Below, piece by piece: positions 17,453-26,103 of a stretch of DNA of 63,083 nt. Numbering within the stretch: position 1 is the stretch's first letter; every line of letters begins with the position of its first letter. A program made the translations under genes and the position numbers. Source of the DNA: Nitrospinota bacterium (GTDB lineage Bacteria; Nitrospinota_A; UBA7883; JACRGQ01); contig JAOUMJ010000017.1 of NCBI GenBank assembly GCA_029881495.1, forward strand, positions 1 through 63,083, written 5' to 3'. The notes below the pieces were generated by a model. That model searched no databases. It was not told where the DNA came from and was given only the letters and a program-made list of their open reading frames with translations.

Positions 17453-17887
17453 TTTTTCCTCCATTAGATTTTGGTTTAAAAGTGGCTTCATCGACCCGAT
17501 ATTCGGGTGATTCGTAAGACCGAAACTGACTACCCTTTCTATGTGCAGTCTCCCGCCAACAGAATGGGCGGGATTGAAGACAAAAACAGGAGACAGGTAG
17601 CGGAACCCTTTTTGCCTTAGGGACTCCTCCCCCCTTTGTGTCCATTCGATTTTTCCATACAGCCCGTCTGGAGTTGTTTCAAGACTATTCAATGCAACCC
17701 ACCCAGCCGCTTCGGCCTCCGAGGCGGTAAACGATTCATGCCCGAAGTCGACCGGGATGTCGCGCCCCTCCCTTTTCGCTCCTTTGAGGATTCTCTCAAG
17801 AGCCTCCGCGTCTATAACCTGCAGTCCCGCTTCGTGCGCAAAACTCCCCGCGGGAACGAGCTGTACCTTTTTGTTTATCAAATTCAT
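16901..17887 (-). CDS. Mu gpI-like head maturation protease with C-terminal scaffold
   Basis: 328 residues. The protease part covers ~1-145: DIPVDFGHESFTASEAEAAG, GLYGKIEWTQRGEESLRQKG, GFRYLSPVFVFNPAHSVGGR and VSFGLTNHPNIG are the gpI-type blocks. The remainder is a helical scaffold (TIEELARLREELTSMKEKEL) with an EWAYSYASSDPEGFSRFL end. It overlaps the portal stop (ATGA). A nested start at 17452 allows the scaffold to be made alone, as with I/Z in phage Mu. No MuF (gp30) gene separates it from the portal. Confidence 0.85.
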   Translation of the reverse strand: MNLINKKVQLVPAGSFAHEAGLQVIDAEALERILKGAKREGRDIPVDFGHESFTASEAEAAGWVALNSLETTPDGLYGKIEWTQRGEESLRQKGFRYLSPVFVFNPAHSVGGRLHIERVVSFGLTNHPNIGSMKPLLNQNLMEEKMHELLIGLKEALGLAEETETPDVLSKAVESIKMLHSAREGIANLKATLDMPEEAGEEEVLEAAKTAIESTGGTIEETASTIEELARLREELTSMKEKELKEKIGSAIESGKILPAQKEWAYSYASSDPEGFSRFLANSRSIVRMGEIVSAKNSGSAVEAIGEVQEKINSLLGISREVFDTYNS

Positions 17888-19134
17888 CGCGCCGCCCCCT
17901 TCCCGTTTTCACTGCGGAGGACTTCTTCCACGCTTGAAGGGGGGAGTATCCCGGCAGACTCGTATAGCTGTGAGACAGGAAGCGGTAGCCCCATTTCGAA
18001 GAGCTTTCTCAGGTCATCAAGCTTTTTTGTTTTTGATTCGCGGTTCTCGAAATCAGAAACAAAACGTGGATAGACTTTCTGCTCCCCGAAATTCGCCTTG
18101 ATGAGGGGGACAATGAAATCCCTTGTCAAAGTCTCATCAAGCATCGCGCAATCGAAACGGAGTATGTCCATCCTCACCCTGTCGTGAACATTGCCAAGTG
18201 AGTATGAACCGCTCTGCCCGTGCTCCGTCGTAAGCGTCTGCCCCAGCACCCGCTTGCTCTTCTGACGATTGAAAAACTCGACTGCGTTCTGAAAAAGATC
18301 GTGACTGCCGGCTAGCCGCGATTCTATGAATTCTATTGTTGTATCCTCGCTGATAATCGCCGCCGCGTCCGAGCCGAGATCCTGCACAGCTTTTTTCAGG
18401 ATATTCCGCGAACTTTCATCGGCAGACGGCTTGAATTTGCCAAGTCTTAACGGAATTCCGTACACATCCATGAAAGACATCCAGTCTTTTATGGAGTAAT
18501 TGGTAAAAAGAAAGTACCACGCAAGGCCGCGGTACAGCCCCCCCTGCAAAAGACCGCTCCCCGCCGAACGGTTTATGTGAAAAATGAATTTATCTCGCGG
18601 AAGCTTCTCCCCTTCAGACTCTCCGTATGGGAGATAGAGCGGAAACTCAAGTATCTTTCCGCCCCCCTTCATGTCGAAAAAGGTAAAGAGCGTCTGCGGA
18701 CAAAACTTCAGTTCGCTCACTATCAGGTTTCCTTCGCGAACCTCAAAGACCATCTCAGTAACCGAAAAGCCTTTTCCTATCGATGAAAGGATGTCGTGAA
18801 TGGCAAGAGTTTTTCCGCTTATCCCCTCCCACACCTCGGAGATGAAATCGCAATGCTTCCTCGCCTCATCGCTATCAGAGGCTGGAACAATCCGCCTTGA
18901 TGTGGAAGCTGTCGCGGTTATCCTCGTCTGCATGACGGTAGCAAGATGGATATCCTTCTCCTCCATTTCGCCGAAAAGCTCCATCGCGTTTCTGCAGTAA
19001 CCCTGGTCAAGCTCCCTCAACAGGGAGGCAAGCTTTTCAGGTGTGAGGTTCTTTCCCGGGTAAGAGCGGAATCCCGCGGGCGAGACAGCCTCAACCAGCT
19101 TGACCCCAGGCGCAAATTTTCCAGAATCGTTCAT
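17884..19134 (-). CDS. Portal protein, Mu gp29 type (DUF935)
   Basis: About 416 residues from ATG 19134; a reading frame open to 19155 would add seven residues but has no ribosome binding site. Matches DUF935 portals: LTPEKLASLLRELDQGYCRN, MEEKDIHLATVMQTRITATA, YRGLAWYFLFTNYSIKDWMS, MDVYGIPLRLGKFK and GQTLTTEHGQSGSYSLGNVH. The portal forms the DNA entry ring of the head. Immediately downstream of the large terminase and overlapping the protease gene. Confidence 0.9.
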   Translation of the reverse strand: MNDSGKFAPGVKLVEAVSPAGFRSYPGKNLTPEKLASLLRELDQGYCRNAMELFGEMEEKDIHLATVMQTRITATASTSRRIVPASDSDEARKHCDFISEVWEGISGKTLAIHDILSSIGKGFSVTEMVFEVREGNLIVSELKFCPQTLFTFFDMKGGGKILEFPLYLPYGESEGEKLPRDKFIFHINRSAGSGLLQGGLYRGLAWYFLFTNYSIKDWMSFMDVYGIPLRLGKFKPSADESSRNILKKAVQDLGSDAAAIISEDTTIEFIESRLAGSHDLFQNAVEFFNRQKSKRVLGQTLTTEHGQSGSYSLGNVHDRVRMDILRFDCAMLDETLTRDFIVPLIKANFGEQKVYPRFVSDFENRESKTKKLDDLRKLFEMGLPLPVSQLYESAGILPPSSVEEVLRSENGKGAAR

Positions 19135-19138
19135 ACCT

Positions 19139-20650
19139 TTACCATCTCCATCCATTTGAAATTTGTTTTTCAGCTCCGTATCGAGGCCTTCGGCTCAATG
19201 TTTCGTAAACTATCTGTTCCTCCCTTCCCTCTTCCATACCAGCTAGGCACGCGAGGAAAAGGGCCCATGCCGCGTCGGCATGATGCTCCGAAGAGGATGC
19301 CACCGTGAAAATGACGTTCCCCGCGCCGGTAATTTTCTGCTCAATCGACATAAGCTGTGATATGAGAAACCTGTCGAGCGGCAGGACGAGCCTGTCATCC
19401 ATGAGATTCACGCGAAAGAGGTTGATCATTTTCGCTTTCGATTCCGCCGTGAAATGTACAGGGATGATCCTCTCTCCGAAACTGTCTTTCAGTCTCTCGG
19501 AAAGGTGGAGCCCTATTCCTGTCGAATCGATAGCCACCCTCCTTACTCCGTGGCTAACCGCCTCGCATAGAACCTTCTCCTGCGAAGTGAAATCGACATT
19601 CGCAAGCCGCACAAGCATCCTCGCTTCCATACGGCCGTTTTTTGTTTTGTCGAAAATGAAAAGCGCCGATTCGTCCTTTTTTCTTCCGACGTCATACCCG
19701 GCGAAAGCTGAACCTTTTATCCGGCACTCCAGCCACTGCCAGTCCGACATGGCGGGAACTCCGTTTATGGTTGCGAACATCAGATCGGCATCGTCGGTGA
19801 CGCCGTAATCCGGCGTACAACATCCGGTTATCGAGTCGACCGGGAACGCCGAAGAGAGCGAATCGAGAAATTCAAGCTCCGACTCCTGTCGGAACGCGGC
19901 CTCCGGCATCGAACCATAAATAAGGCGCATAGAAGGGGTCCCGAAACTTTCTACCCTTTCGGCTGTGGAAAGCTTCGGGGCCTCCAACTTTGCCCGCGCC
20001 ACATCCACGCAAAGCGCGCTCGATTCCCACCATGGGACTTCGAAGAGGGAAAAGCCGGGATACTTCCCCCTTGAGATCGGATAAAAAACCGAATCGGCGC
20101 CAAGCGGGGTGCTCTCTATAACTAGAATGTCGTTCTCGCTTCGCGATGTGGAGTGAAGAGCGCCTTCATATATCTTCGCCGCGTCACGGCAGTGGGGGAG
20201 TTCGGAGATACCAATGTCTCCCCCCTTCCCTCTTGGAGGACGGGAAGCAAGCGACCTTAGCGCGGACCTTCCGCCGCCCGAATCCTCGAAAAGAAGTTCG
20301 GTGCGCGATCGCGCCACCCGCTTTTTCCTGAATCTGCGCGGTATCGAGTCGTAAATGGCGTCCGCATATTCTATCTTCCCTTTTGCCTCCTCAAGATTCA
20401 TGCTGATGAAGGTGCCTGAATAGTTTCTCTTCAGCTGTGAGCGGATGAACATTTTGAGCGTCAACGCCCAACTCCCCCCGACGCGCCTGCTCTTGAGGAT
20501 ATTTATGAATTTCGACTCGCATCGCAAAAACTCCCTCTGCCAGTCATCCAGCCTTATGCTTCTGCCGTTTGCCTTCACAAGGAGTTCCGCGAAATTCTCC
20601 GGCTTTATCAGCCAGGCTAAGAATTCCTTATTGTCGGCGCGGTCAAACAT
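19139..20650 (-). CDS. Terminase large subunit, Mu gp28 type
   Basis: 503 residues. The ATPase domain has a degenerate Walker A (SRRVGGSWALTLKMF). The nuclease domain shows acidic blocks in AGYDVGRKKDESALFIFDK, VRRVAIDSTGIGLHLSERL and SSEHHADAAWALFLACLAG. It packages DNA into the capsid. It starts within the end of the small-terminase gene (8-base overlap). No truncation seen. Confidence 0.9.
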   Translation of the reverse strand: MFDRADNKEFLAWLIKPENFAELLVKANGRSIRLDDWQREFLRCESKFINILKSRRVGGSWALTLKMFIRSQLKRNYSGTFISMNLEEAKGKIEYADAIYDSIPRRFRKKRVARSRTELLFEDSGGGRSALRSLASRPPRGKGGDIGISELPHCRDAAKIYEGALHSTSRSENDILVIESTPLGADSVFYPISRGKYPGFSLFEVPWWESSALCVDVARAKLEAPKLSTAERVESFGTPSMRLIYGSMPEAAFRQESELEFLDSLSSAFPVDSITGCCTPDYGVTDDADLMFATINGVPAMSDWQWLECRIKGSAFAGYDVGRKKDESALFIFDKTKNGRMEARMLVRLANVDFTSQEKVLCEAVSHGVRRVAIDSTGIGLHLSERLKDSFGERIIPVHFTAESKAKMINLFRVNLMDDRLVLPLDRFLISQLMSIEQKITGAGNVIFTVASSSEHHADAAWALFLACLAGMEEGREEQIVYETLSRRPRYGAEKQISNGWRW

Positions 20651-21290
20651 CAGCTACACCAGCCTTGTTATTTTGGAATTGCTCGTAAAGGGCCTGCATC
20701 TGCTCAAGTTCAGCGAGGTCGTCCTTCAAACCCTCCTCGGCGACAAGTTTTTCAAATTTTTGTATCAGCGACTTTTCGCATTTTGCATAAGCCTTCTTTA
20801 ATGAAGCGTCATTTGCTAACTCCATTCTGACCAGCTGGATGATCTTCGCCGCAAGCGCGCCCGACAGCTTCTCCCCCGTGGTAGATTTGAGGCGCATCTT
20901 CTTGTAGTCGTTCGTAACCTTTATTACGTCCTTTATATCCCAGTCGCCGAAAGCATCTTCCTCGATGGAATACCTGTTGAGACAATCGACATAAACTGCG
21001 TGTTCAAGCACCGCTTGAATATGCGATACATCTTCACCAACTTTTATCTTTTCCAGAAATTCCCTTACTATCTGCGCGCCGCTATTCTTGAAAAGAAGGT
21101 TCCGGCTCACCTTCTCCCCTTTCCCCTGCATGTATTCTGTAATCTGCTTTTGGGGAATCGTCCGGTTCAGTGACTTCCTGATGGAGTTTTGAATTTGAAT
21201 CGCATTTTTTCCGTCTTCGATGCCGCGCGAAATTATTTCCTTCGCTTCAGGTGAGATCTCTGCGGCGGTCGGCCTTGCACGTTTTTTCAT
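20643..21290 (-). CDS. Terminase small subunit, Mu gp27-like (DUF3486)
   Basis: 215 residues, all-helical. The start (RARPTAAEISPEAKEIISRG) resembles the DNA-binding N-terminus of DUF3486 proteins, and the C-terminal acidic helices (EEGLKDDLAELEQMQALYEQ) suit oligomerisation. Its position directly before the large terminase is the strongest evidence. Confidence 0.72.
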   Translation of the reverse strand: MKKRARPTAAEISPEAKEIISRGIEDGKNAIQIQNSIRKSLNRTIPQKQITEYMQGKGEKVSRNLLFKNSGAQIVREFLEKIKVGEDVSHIQAVLEHAVYVDCLNRYSIEEDAFGDWDIKDVIKVTNDYKKMRLKSTTGEKLSGALAAKIIQLVRMELANDASLKKAYAKCEKSLIQKFEKLVAEEGLKDDLAELEQMQALYEQFQNNKAGVADV

Positions 21291-21292
21291 TT

Positions 21293-21880
21293 TCAGGAAA
21301 CTCCCGCCTCGCTAACGCCGTTTTCAATTACGTCGATCCCCTTCGCGGTGATGCGCGCCATGAAGACCTGCTCTCCGCCGACGCTGTATGTATTGAGCGT
21401 TAAGAGGGATTTCCTGTCGAGGTACCAGAGATGGAAGCGGATCTCTTCAAGTAGCAGATTGGAAAATCCCGATTCCCTGAATTCCTCCAGAATTTCCGTA
21501 TCCTCATTAAAATACTCCTGGAACGAGTTGCAGTACGAAAGTATCTTTCTGCGAAGCTCCTTTTGATATTCAAGCTTTGTGTACTGCCCCGAAGAGGCCT
21601 CCACACCCCGAACGGTCACCGCGCCGTCCAATACGTCGATCCCCGCCGGAGTTATCTGTATGGAGGATGTTGACCCGTTTTTTCTCAGCAAGACAAGTTC
21701 CTTCTGCTCAAGGTAGTTGAAGAGTTCCTGCACATGCTCAAGGGAGAGGGCTGGAAACCTTGTCTTGAGATTGGAGGCAATCGCCCTGTCGGTCTGCGGA
21801 TGAAGATAAAGCTCTCTTGCCAGCTGAAGGAGATGTTTTCTCAGTACCCTTTTCTTTGCGGCGTTCAGAGGCACGTTCAT
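21293..21880 (-). CDS. Tandemly duplicated winged-helix phage protein
   Basis: 195 residues made of two similar ~85-residue units (about 13-94 and 109-194). Each is a winged-helix pattern ending in a signature: ITPAGIDVLDGAVTVRGVE and ITAKGIDVIENGVSEAGVS. Mu-like prophages usually carry a single ~100-residue unit of this type (VpaChn25_0724-like, from memory) between the DUF2730 and DUF3486 genes. The duplication is unusual. Function unknown; DNA binding in packaging or regulation is plausible. Confidence 0.75.
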   Translation of the reverse strand: MNVPLNAAKKRVLRKHLLQLARELYLHPQTDRAIASNLKTRFPALSLEHVQELFNYLEQKELVLLRKNGSTSSIQITPAGIDVLDGAVTVRGVEASSGQYTKLEYQKELRRKILSYCNSFQEYFNEDTEILEEFRESGFSNLLLEEIRFHLWYLDRKSLLTLNTYSVGGEQVFMARITAKGIDVIENGVSEAGVS

Positions 21881-22302
21881 TATTGTTTAATCCCTTCCAT
21901 GGTTAATCTTTCGTAAATGGAATCTATCTTGTGATTAATGTTCGCGGCGAACGCGCCAAACTCCTGCCTGCTTGCGAACGACTGCGCGTGCGATCTCGAA
22001 AGTTTTTCTATCCTTTTCTCCATTTCATCCATGTTCATATCGCTCTGGCTTTTGATATTTCTGATCACCTTTATGAACTCCCTCCTTGCCCTTATGGAAA
22101 GATTGCGGATTTCGCGCCCCCTGCGTGCGTCCTTATGCGCAATCTGCTTCTTGAGTTCCTTTGCTTTCGCCTGCAACTCCTCAAAATTTGCGTCCATCTT
22201 CCTGTCCATGGACGTCAGGGTTCGCTTCCCAAGGAACAAAAGGAGCGACCAGCCGATGCTGATGAACAAAACCAGTAATTGCGCAACAAGGCTTTCAAAC
22301 AT
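21880..22302 (-). CDS. DUF2730-like membrane/coiled-coil phage protein
   Basis: 140 residues from ATG 22302, supported by GGAAGG six bases upstream; a TTG at 22323 is possible but weaker. An N-terminal transmembrane helix (LVAQLLVLFISIGWSLLLF) is followed by a long charged coiled coil. This matches the small Mu gp25/DUF2730 type that opens the late head operon in Mu-like prophages. The first gene of the island's operon; its role is unknown. Confidence 0.7.
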   Translation of the reverse strand: MFESLVAQLLVLFISIGWSLLLFLGKRTLTSMDRKMDANFEELQAKAKELKKQIAHKDARRGREIRNLSIRARREFIKVIRNIKSQSDMNMDEMEKRIEKLSRSHAQSFASRQEFGAFAANINHKIDSIYERLTMEGIKQ

Positions 22303-22336
22303 AGGTTGCCTTCCCGGAATCAAGGTCGATAGAAAT

Positions 22337-22410
22337 GAATACCGCGCCAGCCATCACTGGGACAGCCCGTTTAAACTTTAATTGCCCCGCTAGATGGCGG
22401 CGCGGTATTC
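22337..22410. repeat. Long inverted repeat upstream of the virion operon
   Basis: GAATACCGCGCC, one bulged A, then GCCATC (22337-22355) pairs with GATGGC plus GGCGCGGTATTC (22393-22410): 18 bp with a single bulge around a ~37-nt loop. It lies 35 bp before the first virion gene and would form in its leader RNA. Confidence 0.65.
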
Positions 22411-22460
22411 CCCTGTTTCTTTTTCCGTATTTCTCAAAAGTCCTGGTAGCAAAATTCATG

Positions 22461-22489
22461 ACCGAAAAATAACCGAAATTTCAACCGAA
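22461..22489. repeat. Three helically phased ACCGAA repeats, candidate operator
   Basis: ACCGAA occurs at 22461, 22472 and 22484, spacing 11 and 12 bp, close to one helical turn. The cluster is next to a possible minus-strand -10 (TATACT, 22494-22489). A regulator-binding site for the virion operon is an inference. Confidence 0.4.
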
Positions 22490-22671
22490 GTATATCGCTA
22501 TGCGGTCATTTGCAAATAAAACAGAATTTTGATGATTGATACGCTTCCGGTGAACTACAATCTAAAGGCAAACCTGGTGGATTTGACGGGATATAGACCT
22601 GATTCCTGTCGCCTGTCACCGACGCTTACAACTTAAGGAAGTTTTTTTAAATTTTAAGATAAGACTATGAT

Positions 22672-22700
22672 TTGACTAGCATTAATATATTCGGTAAATT
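22672..22700 (+). promoter_or_regulatory. Promoter of tRNA-Leu
   Basis: TTGACT (22672-22677), 17-nt spacer, TAAATT (22695-22700), ending 9 bases before the tRNA. Spacing and position fit a sigma70 promoter. Confidence 0.7.
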
Positions 22701-22709
22701 AACAAGGTT

Positions 22710-22792
22710 GCGAAAGTGGCGGAACTGGTAGACGCGCTGGATTTAGGATCCAGTGGGTAACCGTGGGGGTTCGAGTCCCCCCTTTCGCACCA
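22710..22792 (+). tRNA. tRNA-Leu(UAG), CCA encoded
   Basis: The acceptor stem GCGAAAG/CTTTCGC closes the cloverleaf. The anticodon stem CTGGA/TCCAG carries loop TTTAGGA with anticodon TAG, reading CUA leucine codons. The extra arm is of the leucine type, the T-arm has GGTTCGAGTCC, and A plus CCA end the gene. Intact, so not an obvious used integration site. Confidence 0.97.
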
Positions 22793-22811
22793 GGCGAATT
22801 TTTGGCAAAGG

Positions 22812-22840
22812 TTGCTTATTGGAATTACCGGTCTTATAGG
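22812..22840 (+). promoter_or_regulatory. Candidate promoter for tig-clpP-clpX-lon
   Basis: TTGCTT (22812-22817), 17-nt spacer, TATAGG (22835-22840), 32 bases before the tig start. A moderate match. Confidence 0.4.
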
Positions 22841-22872
22841 TACCGGAACAGTTTAAATAAAGGAAAGACGAC

Positions 22873-24213
22873 GTGACGACTACAGCAGAAGATATAAAGA
22901 TAGAAACAACCGACGTCCAGCCATGCGTAAAGAAGCTGGATATTGAGATCCCCGAACCGCTCGTTTCAAAGGAATACGCCAAAGCGCTGAACAGCATCAG
23001 GAAAACAGCCGCTGTTCAGGGTTTCAGGAAGGGGAAGGCTCCAAAGGAGATCCTCGAAAAACTGTATTCGCACTCCCTTCTTCTGGAAGTCGGGCAGAAG
23101 ATGATCAACGACAGTTATGAAAAGGCGGTCACCGACAAAAAGGTAAGAGTTTACGGCGATCCGGCCATTGAAAATGTCGTTGTGGAGCAGGGGAAACCGA
23201 TCTCCTATTCGGCGACGGTGGAGACGATACCCGAAGTAAAACTCCCAGACTACTCCTCCTGGAGTTTTGATAAAAAGATCGAGAAGCTGGATGAAAGCGA
23301 AGTGGAAAAACCTATCCAGAACACGCTTGAACAGTTCGCCGAACTTGTCCCTGCCGATGAAAATCCGGTAAAGGAGGGGGATTTCATCATTGCGGACTAC
23401 TCGGCAACAATGGATGGAAAGGTAATGGAGAACATGACCGGTGAAAACCGGGAGATGATAATCGACTCCAGTGAAGGAAACCTTCTTGCCTCATTTTTCG
23501 AACAGATAATAGGGATGAAGAAAGGGGAGGAGAAGGAGTTCACGGTAAAACTTTCCAAGCAGTTCCCTGATCCCGAACTGGCCGACAAGGAGGCGCTTTT
23601 CAAGGTGAAGATCCACTCCATCAAAGAGAAGAAGCTTCCCGAGCTGAACGACGAATTTGTTTCCACCAACACATCCTTTAAAACCGTGGAGGAGATGAAG
23701 GAGTCGATTAGGAAAAACCAGACCGAAAACCTAAAGCGGAAAGCCGAGGAAATGCTCAGGATGGAAATTGTCGACAAATTCATAAAAGAGACAAAGTTCG
23801 AGCTTCCGCCGAACATGGTAGGTGAGTATGCCAACATGCACGCAAACCGGGTTAGGGAGCGTGCGCGGTGGAGCGGGATCGACCTGGAGAAAAGTCCCGG
23901 ATTCAAAAAGGACGAATTCGAAAAGGCCTGCCTAGTAGAGGGTGAAAGGCTTGCGCGCGAAGATGTGATAATCAGCGCCATAAGCGAACAGGCCGATGTA
24001 AAGCCGGATCCCAAGGAGATAATGAACGTCCAGAAAGAGTATCTCCAAATGATTGAAAACCAAGGCTCTTCCGCAAAAAACATGGAAAACGCGAGGAGGA
24101 GAGCTCTCTCGCTTGCCATAAAGGAAGTTCAGACCGGAACAGTTTATAAATATCTTTTTTCAAAATTAAACATAACGGAAAAAACTGTCGATAAAAAGAA
24201 GGAGAAAAAGTAA
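22873..24213 (+). CDS. tig: Trigger factor
   Basis: Ribosome-associated chaperone and peptidyl-prolyl isomerase. 446 residues from GTG 22873 with AAAGGAAAG upstream. The N-terminal ribosome-binding domain holds [20 protein letters not shown] (signature GFRxGKxP). The FKBP-like PPIase domain begins near [18 protein letters not shown], and the long helical C-terminal domain follows. It opens the conserved tig-clpP-clpX-lon order; its stop overlaps the clpP start by one base (TAATG). Confidence 0.97.
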   Translation: MTTTAEDIKIETTDVQPCVKKLDIEIPEPLVSKEYAKALNSIRKTAAVQGFRKGKAPKEILEKLYSHSLLLEVGQKMINDSYEKAVTDKKVRVYGDPAIENVVVEQGKPISYSATVETIPEVKLPDYSSWSFDKKIEKLDESEVEKPIQNTLEQFAELVPADENPVKEGDFIIADYSATMDGKVMENMTGENREMIIDSSEGNLLASFFEQIIGMKKGEEKEFTVKLSKQFPDPELADKEALFKVKIHSIKEKKLPELNDEFVSTNTSFKTVEEMKESIRKNQTENLKRKAEEMLRMEIVDKFIKETKFELPPNMVGEYANMHANRVRERARWSGIDLEKSPGFKKDEFEKACLVEGERLAREDVIISAISEQADVKPDPKEIMNVQKEYLQMIENQGSSAKNMENARRRALSLAIKEVQTGTVYKYLFSKLNITEKTVDKKKEKK

Positions 24214-24839
24214 TGCCGTTAATACCTATAGTCGTTGAGCAGACCGCCAGAGGGGAGAGGTCCTATGATATCTACTCCAGACTTTTGAAGGACCGAATCA
24301 TCTTTTTGGGAACGGCTATCGACGACCACGTAGCAAACCTGACGGTAGCCCAGCTCCTTTTTCTTGAAGCGGAAGATCCCGACCAGGACATCTATATCTA
24401 CATAAACTCCCCCGGCGGCGTGGTCAGCTCCGGTCTTGCGATATACGATACGATGCAGTTCGTGAAACCCGACATTCAAACCATCTGCACCGGTCAGGCC
24501 GCCAGCATGGGTTCGCTTCTCCTCTCCGCGGGAACCAAGGGGAAGAGGTTCTCCCTTCCGAACGCCAGGATCATGATCCATCAGCCGTCATCCGGCTTTC
24601 AGGGTCAAGCCACCGATATTGAGATACAGTCCAAGGAGATCGGACGATTGAGGACGTCGCTTGAGAACATATACTCAAAACATACCGGTCACCCTCTGGA
24701 AAAGATAAACAGGGACTGCGAGAGGGATTTTTTCATGACCGCCAAGGAGGCGAAGGAATATTGCCTGATCGATGAGATAATAGAAACCAGGGCCATGGCC
24801 AAGAAAAAGGCTGACGGTAAAAAAGGCGATAAGAAATAG
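24213..24839 (+). CDS. clpP: ATP-dependent Clp protease proteolytic subunit
   Basis: 208 residues, the normal size. The catalytic serine is in [17 protein letters not shown], the histidine in [13 protein letters not shown] and the aspartate near NRDCERDFF. ClpP forms the barrel that degrades substrates delivered by ClpX. Translation is coupled to tig. The C-terminus carries a lysine-rich tail ([12 protein letters not shown]). Confidence 0.98.
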   Translation: MPLIPIVVEQTARGERSYDIYSRLLKDRIIFLGTAIDDHVANLTVAQLLFLEAEDPDQDIYIYINSPGGVVSSGLAIYDTMQFVKPDIQTICTGQAASMGSLLLSAGTKGKRFSLPNARIMIHQPSSGFQGQATDIEIQSKEIGRLRTSLENIYSKHTGHPLEKINRDCERDFFMTAKEAKEYCLIDEIIETRAMAKKKADGKKGDKK

Positions 24840-24859
24840 GTTAATATAGGAGTAAGAAT

Positions 24860-26101
24860 ATGCCAAAGAAGGACGACAATCGCAACCTTGGGTGTTCTTT
24901 CTGCGGAAAGAGCCAAAGCGAGGTTAAAAAACTTATTGCCGGTCCCATGGTTTACATATGCGACGAATGCATCGACCTCTGCAATGAGATAATCGTTGAG
25001 GAGTGGAACCAGGAGAAGAGCGCCGCTTTTGCCGGGCTCCCGAAACCTTCCGAGATCAAGGCGATACTCGACGACTATGTTATCGGGCAGGATCACGCTA
25101 AAAAAGTCCTCTCTGTTGCCGTGCACAACCACTATAAACGGGTTGACGCCAATATCGGCGTGGACGATGTCGAACTCCAGAAGAACAACATACTCCTCAT
25201 AGGTCCCACAGGGACGGGAAAGACGCTCCTGGCGCAGACGCTCGCGAAACTTCTGAACGTCCCTTTCACGATAGTCGACGCAACTACGCTTACCGAGGCC
25301 GGCTACGTTGGCGAAGATGTGGAAAACATCATTCACCGGCTTCTTCAGGTGGCAGAGTATGACATCGAAAAAGCCCAGAAAGGGATCATCTATATCGACG
25401 AGATCGACAAGATCAGCCGCAAGACCGACAATCCATCAATCACCCGAGACGTTTCGGGAGAAGGTGTTCAACAGGCGCTTTTGAAGATTATCGAAGGGAC
25501 CGTTGCCAACGTCCCCCCTCAGGGCGGGCGAAAGCATCCACAACAGGAATTTCTGCAGGTCGACACTACAAACATACTCTTTCTCTGCGGCGGCGCATTT
25601 GTGGGCATCGACAAGATTATTGAAAACCGTCTTGGCAAGGTGACGGTAGGTTTCGGCGGAAAGATCAAATCGAAGAAGGATGTCGACAAGTCGATGTCGC
25701 TCAAGGAGGTGCTCCCCGAAGACCTGTTAAAATTCGGACTCATCCCGGAATTCATCGGCCGTCTCCCTGTTTGCGCGGTAATGGATGAACTAACAGAGGA
25801 TATGCTGAAGGAGATCCTCGTAAAGCCGAAAAACGCACTTACAAAGCAGTACCAGAAACTTTTCAGCTTCGACAACATCAAGCTCAGATTTTCCGATACG
25901 GCTCTTAACGCGATCGCCAAGGAAGCGATAGAGCGAAAACTTGGCGCGAGAGGGTTGAGGGCAATTCTTGAAAGAGCGATGCTGGATATCATGTATGAGA
26001 TCCCGGGAAACACTGAGATAGAAGAAGTCCTCATAAACGAGGAAGTAATAAAGCATAACGCCACCCCTCTTATCTCATACAAGAAAAAGAAAGTCGGCTA
26101 A
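24860..26101 (+). CDS. clpX: ATP-dependent Clp protease ATPase subunit ClpX
   Basis: 413 residues. The N-terminal zinc-binding domain has four cysteines ([11 protein letters not shown] and CDECIDLC). Walker A is GPTGTGKT, Walker [10 protein letters not shown], and the ClpP-docking loop is seen at [12 protein letters not shown]. It unfolds tagged proteins for ClpP. A TATAGGAGTAAGAAT ribosome binding region precedes the ATG; lon begins two bases after its stop. Confidence 0.98.
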   Translation: MPKKDDNRNLGCSFCGKSQSEVKKLIAGPMVYICDECIDLCNEIIVEEWNQEKSAAFAGLPKPSEIKAILDDYVIGQDHAKKVLSVAVHNHYKRVDANIGVDDVELQKNNILLIGPTGTGKTLLAQTLAKLLNVPFTIVDATTLTEAGYVGEDVENIIHRLLQVAEYDIEKAQKGIIYIDEIDKISRKTDNPSITRDVSGEGVQQALLKIIEGTVANVPPQGGRKHPQQEFLQVDTTNILFLCGGAFVGIDKIIENRLGKVTVGFGGKIKSKKDVDKSMSLKEVLPEDLLKFGLIPEFIGRLPVCAVMDELTEDMLKEILVKPKNALTKQYQKLFSFDNIKLRFSDTALNAIAKEAIERKLGARGLRAILERAMLDIMYEIPGNTEIEEVLINEEVIKHNATPLISYKKKKVG

Positions 26102-26103
26102 AT

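Larger units (their letters stand above)
6473..22302 (-). mobile_element. Mu-type head gene island, tail and early genes absent (GTA-like or domesticated prophage)
   Basis: About 15.8 kb of tightly packed minus-strand genes sits between glyA and tRNA-Leu/tig. From its start (22302) the order is DUF2730-like, duplicated winged helix, small terminase, large terminase, DUF935 portal, protease/scaffold, decoration protein, gpT-like capsid, DUF1320 and DUF1834, then eight poorly recognised appendage genes. This follows phage Mu head order from gene 25 to 37. I see no MuA/MuB, integrase, repressor, Mor/C, lysis gene, MuF (gp30), sheath, tube or tape measure. All genes are open, with normal starts and frequent start-stop overlaps, which argues against simple decay. 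No terminal repeats or att duplication could be found by eye. Confidence 0.85.
22303..22709. other. Intergenic region between the virion island and tRNA-Leu
   Basis: About 400 bp without a gene. It holds a large inverted repeat (22337-22410), three phased ACCGAA copies (22461-22489), a weak minus-strand promoter candidate (TTGCAA 22515-22510, TATACT 22494-22489, 15-nt spacing) and the tRNA promoter. No integrase remnant or tRNA duplication is seen. Confidence 0.6.

Noticed and set aside
22710-22792. tRNA-Leu as integration site of the island
   Set aside because: The tRNA is intact and no copy of its 3' end was found at the other island edge; no integrase gene is present.
22743-22997. Minus-strand reading frame of 84 residues across tRNA-Leu
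   Set aside because: It ends in the well-known artefact peptide read through the tRNA and overlaps tig on the other strand; not a gene.
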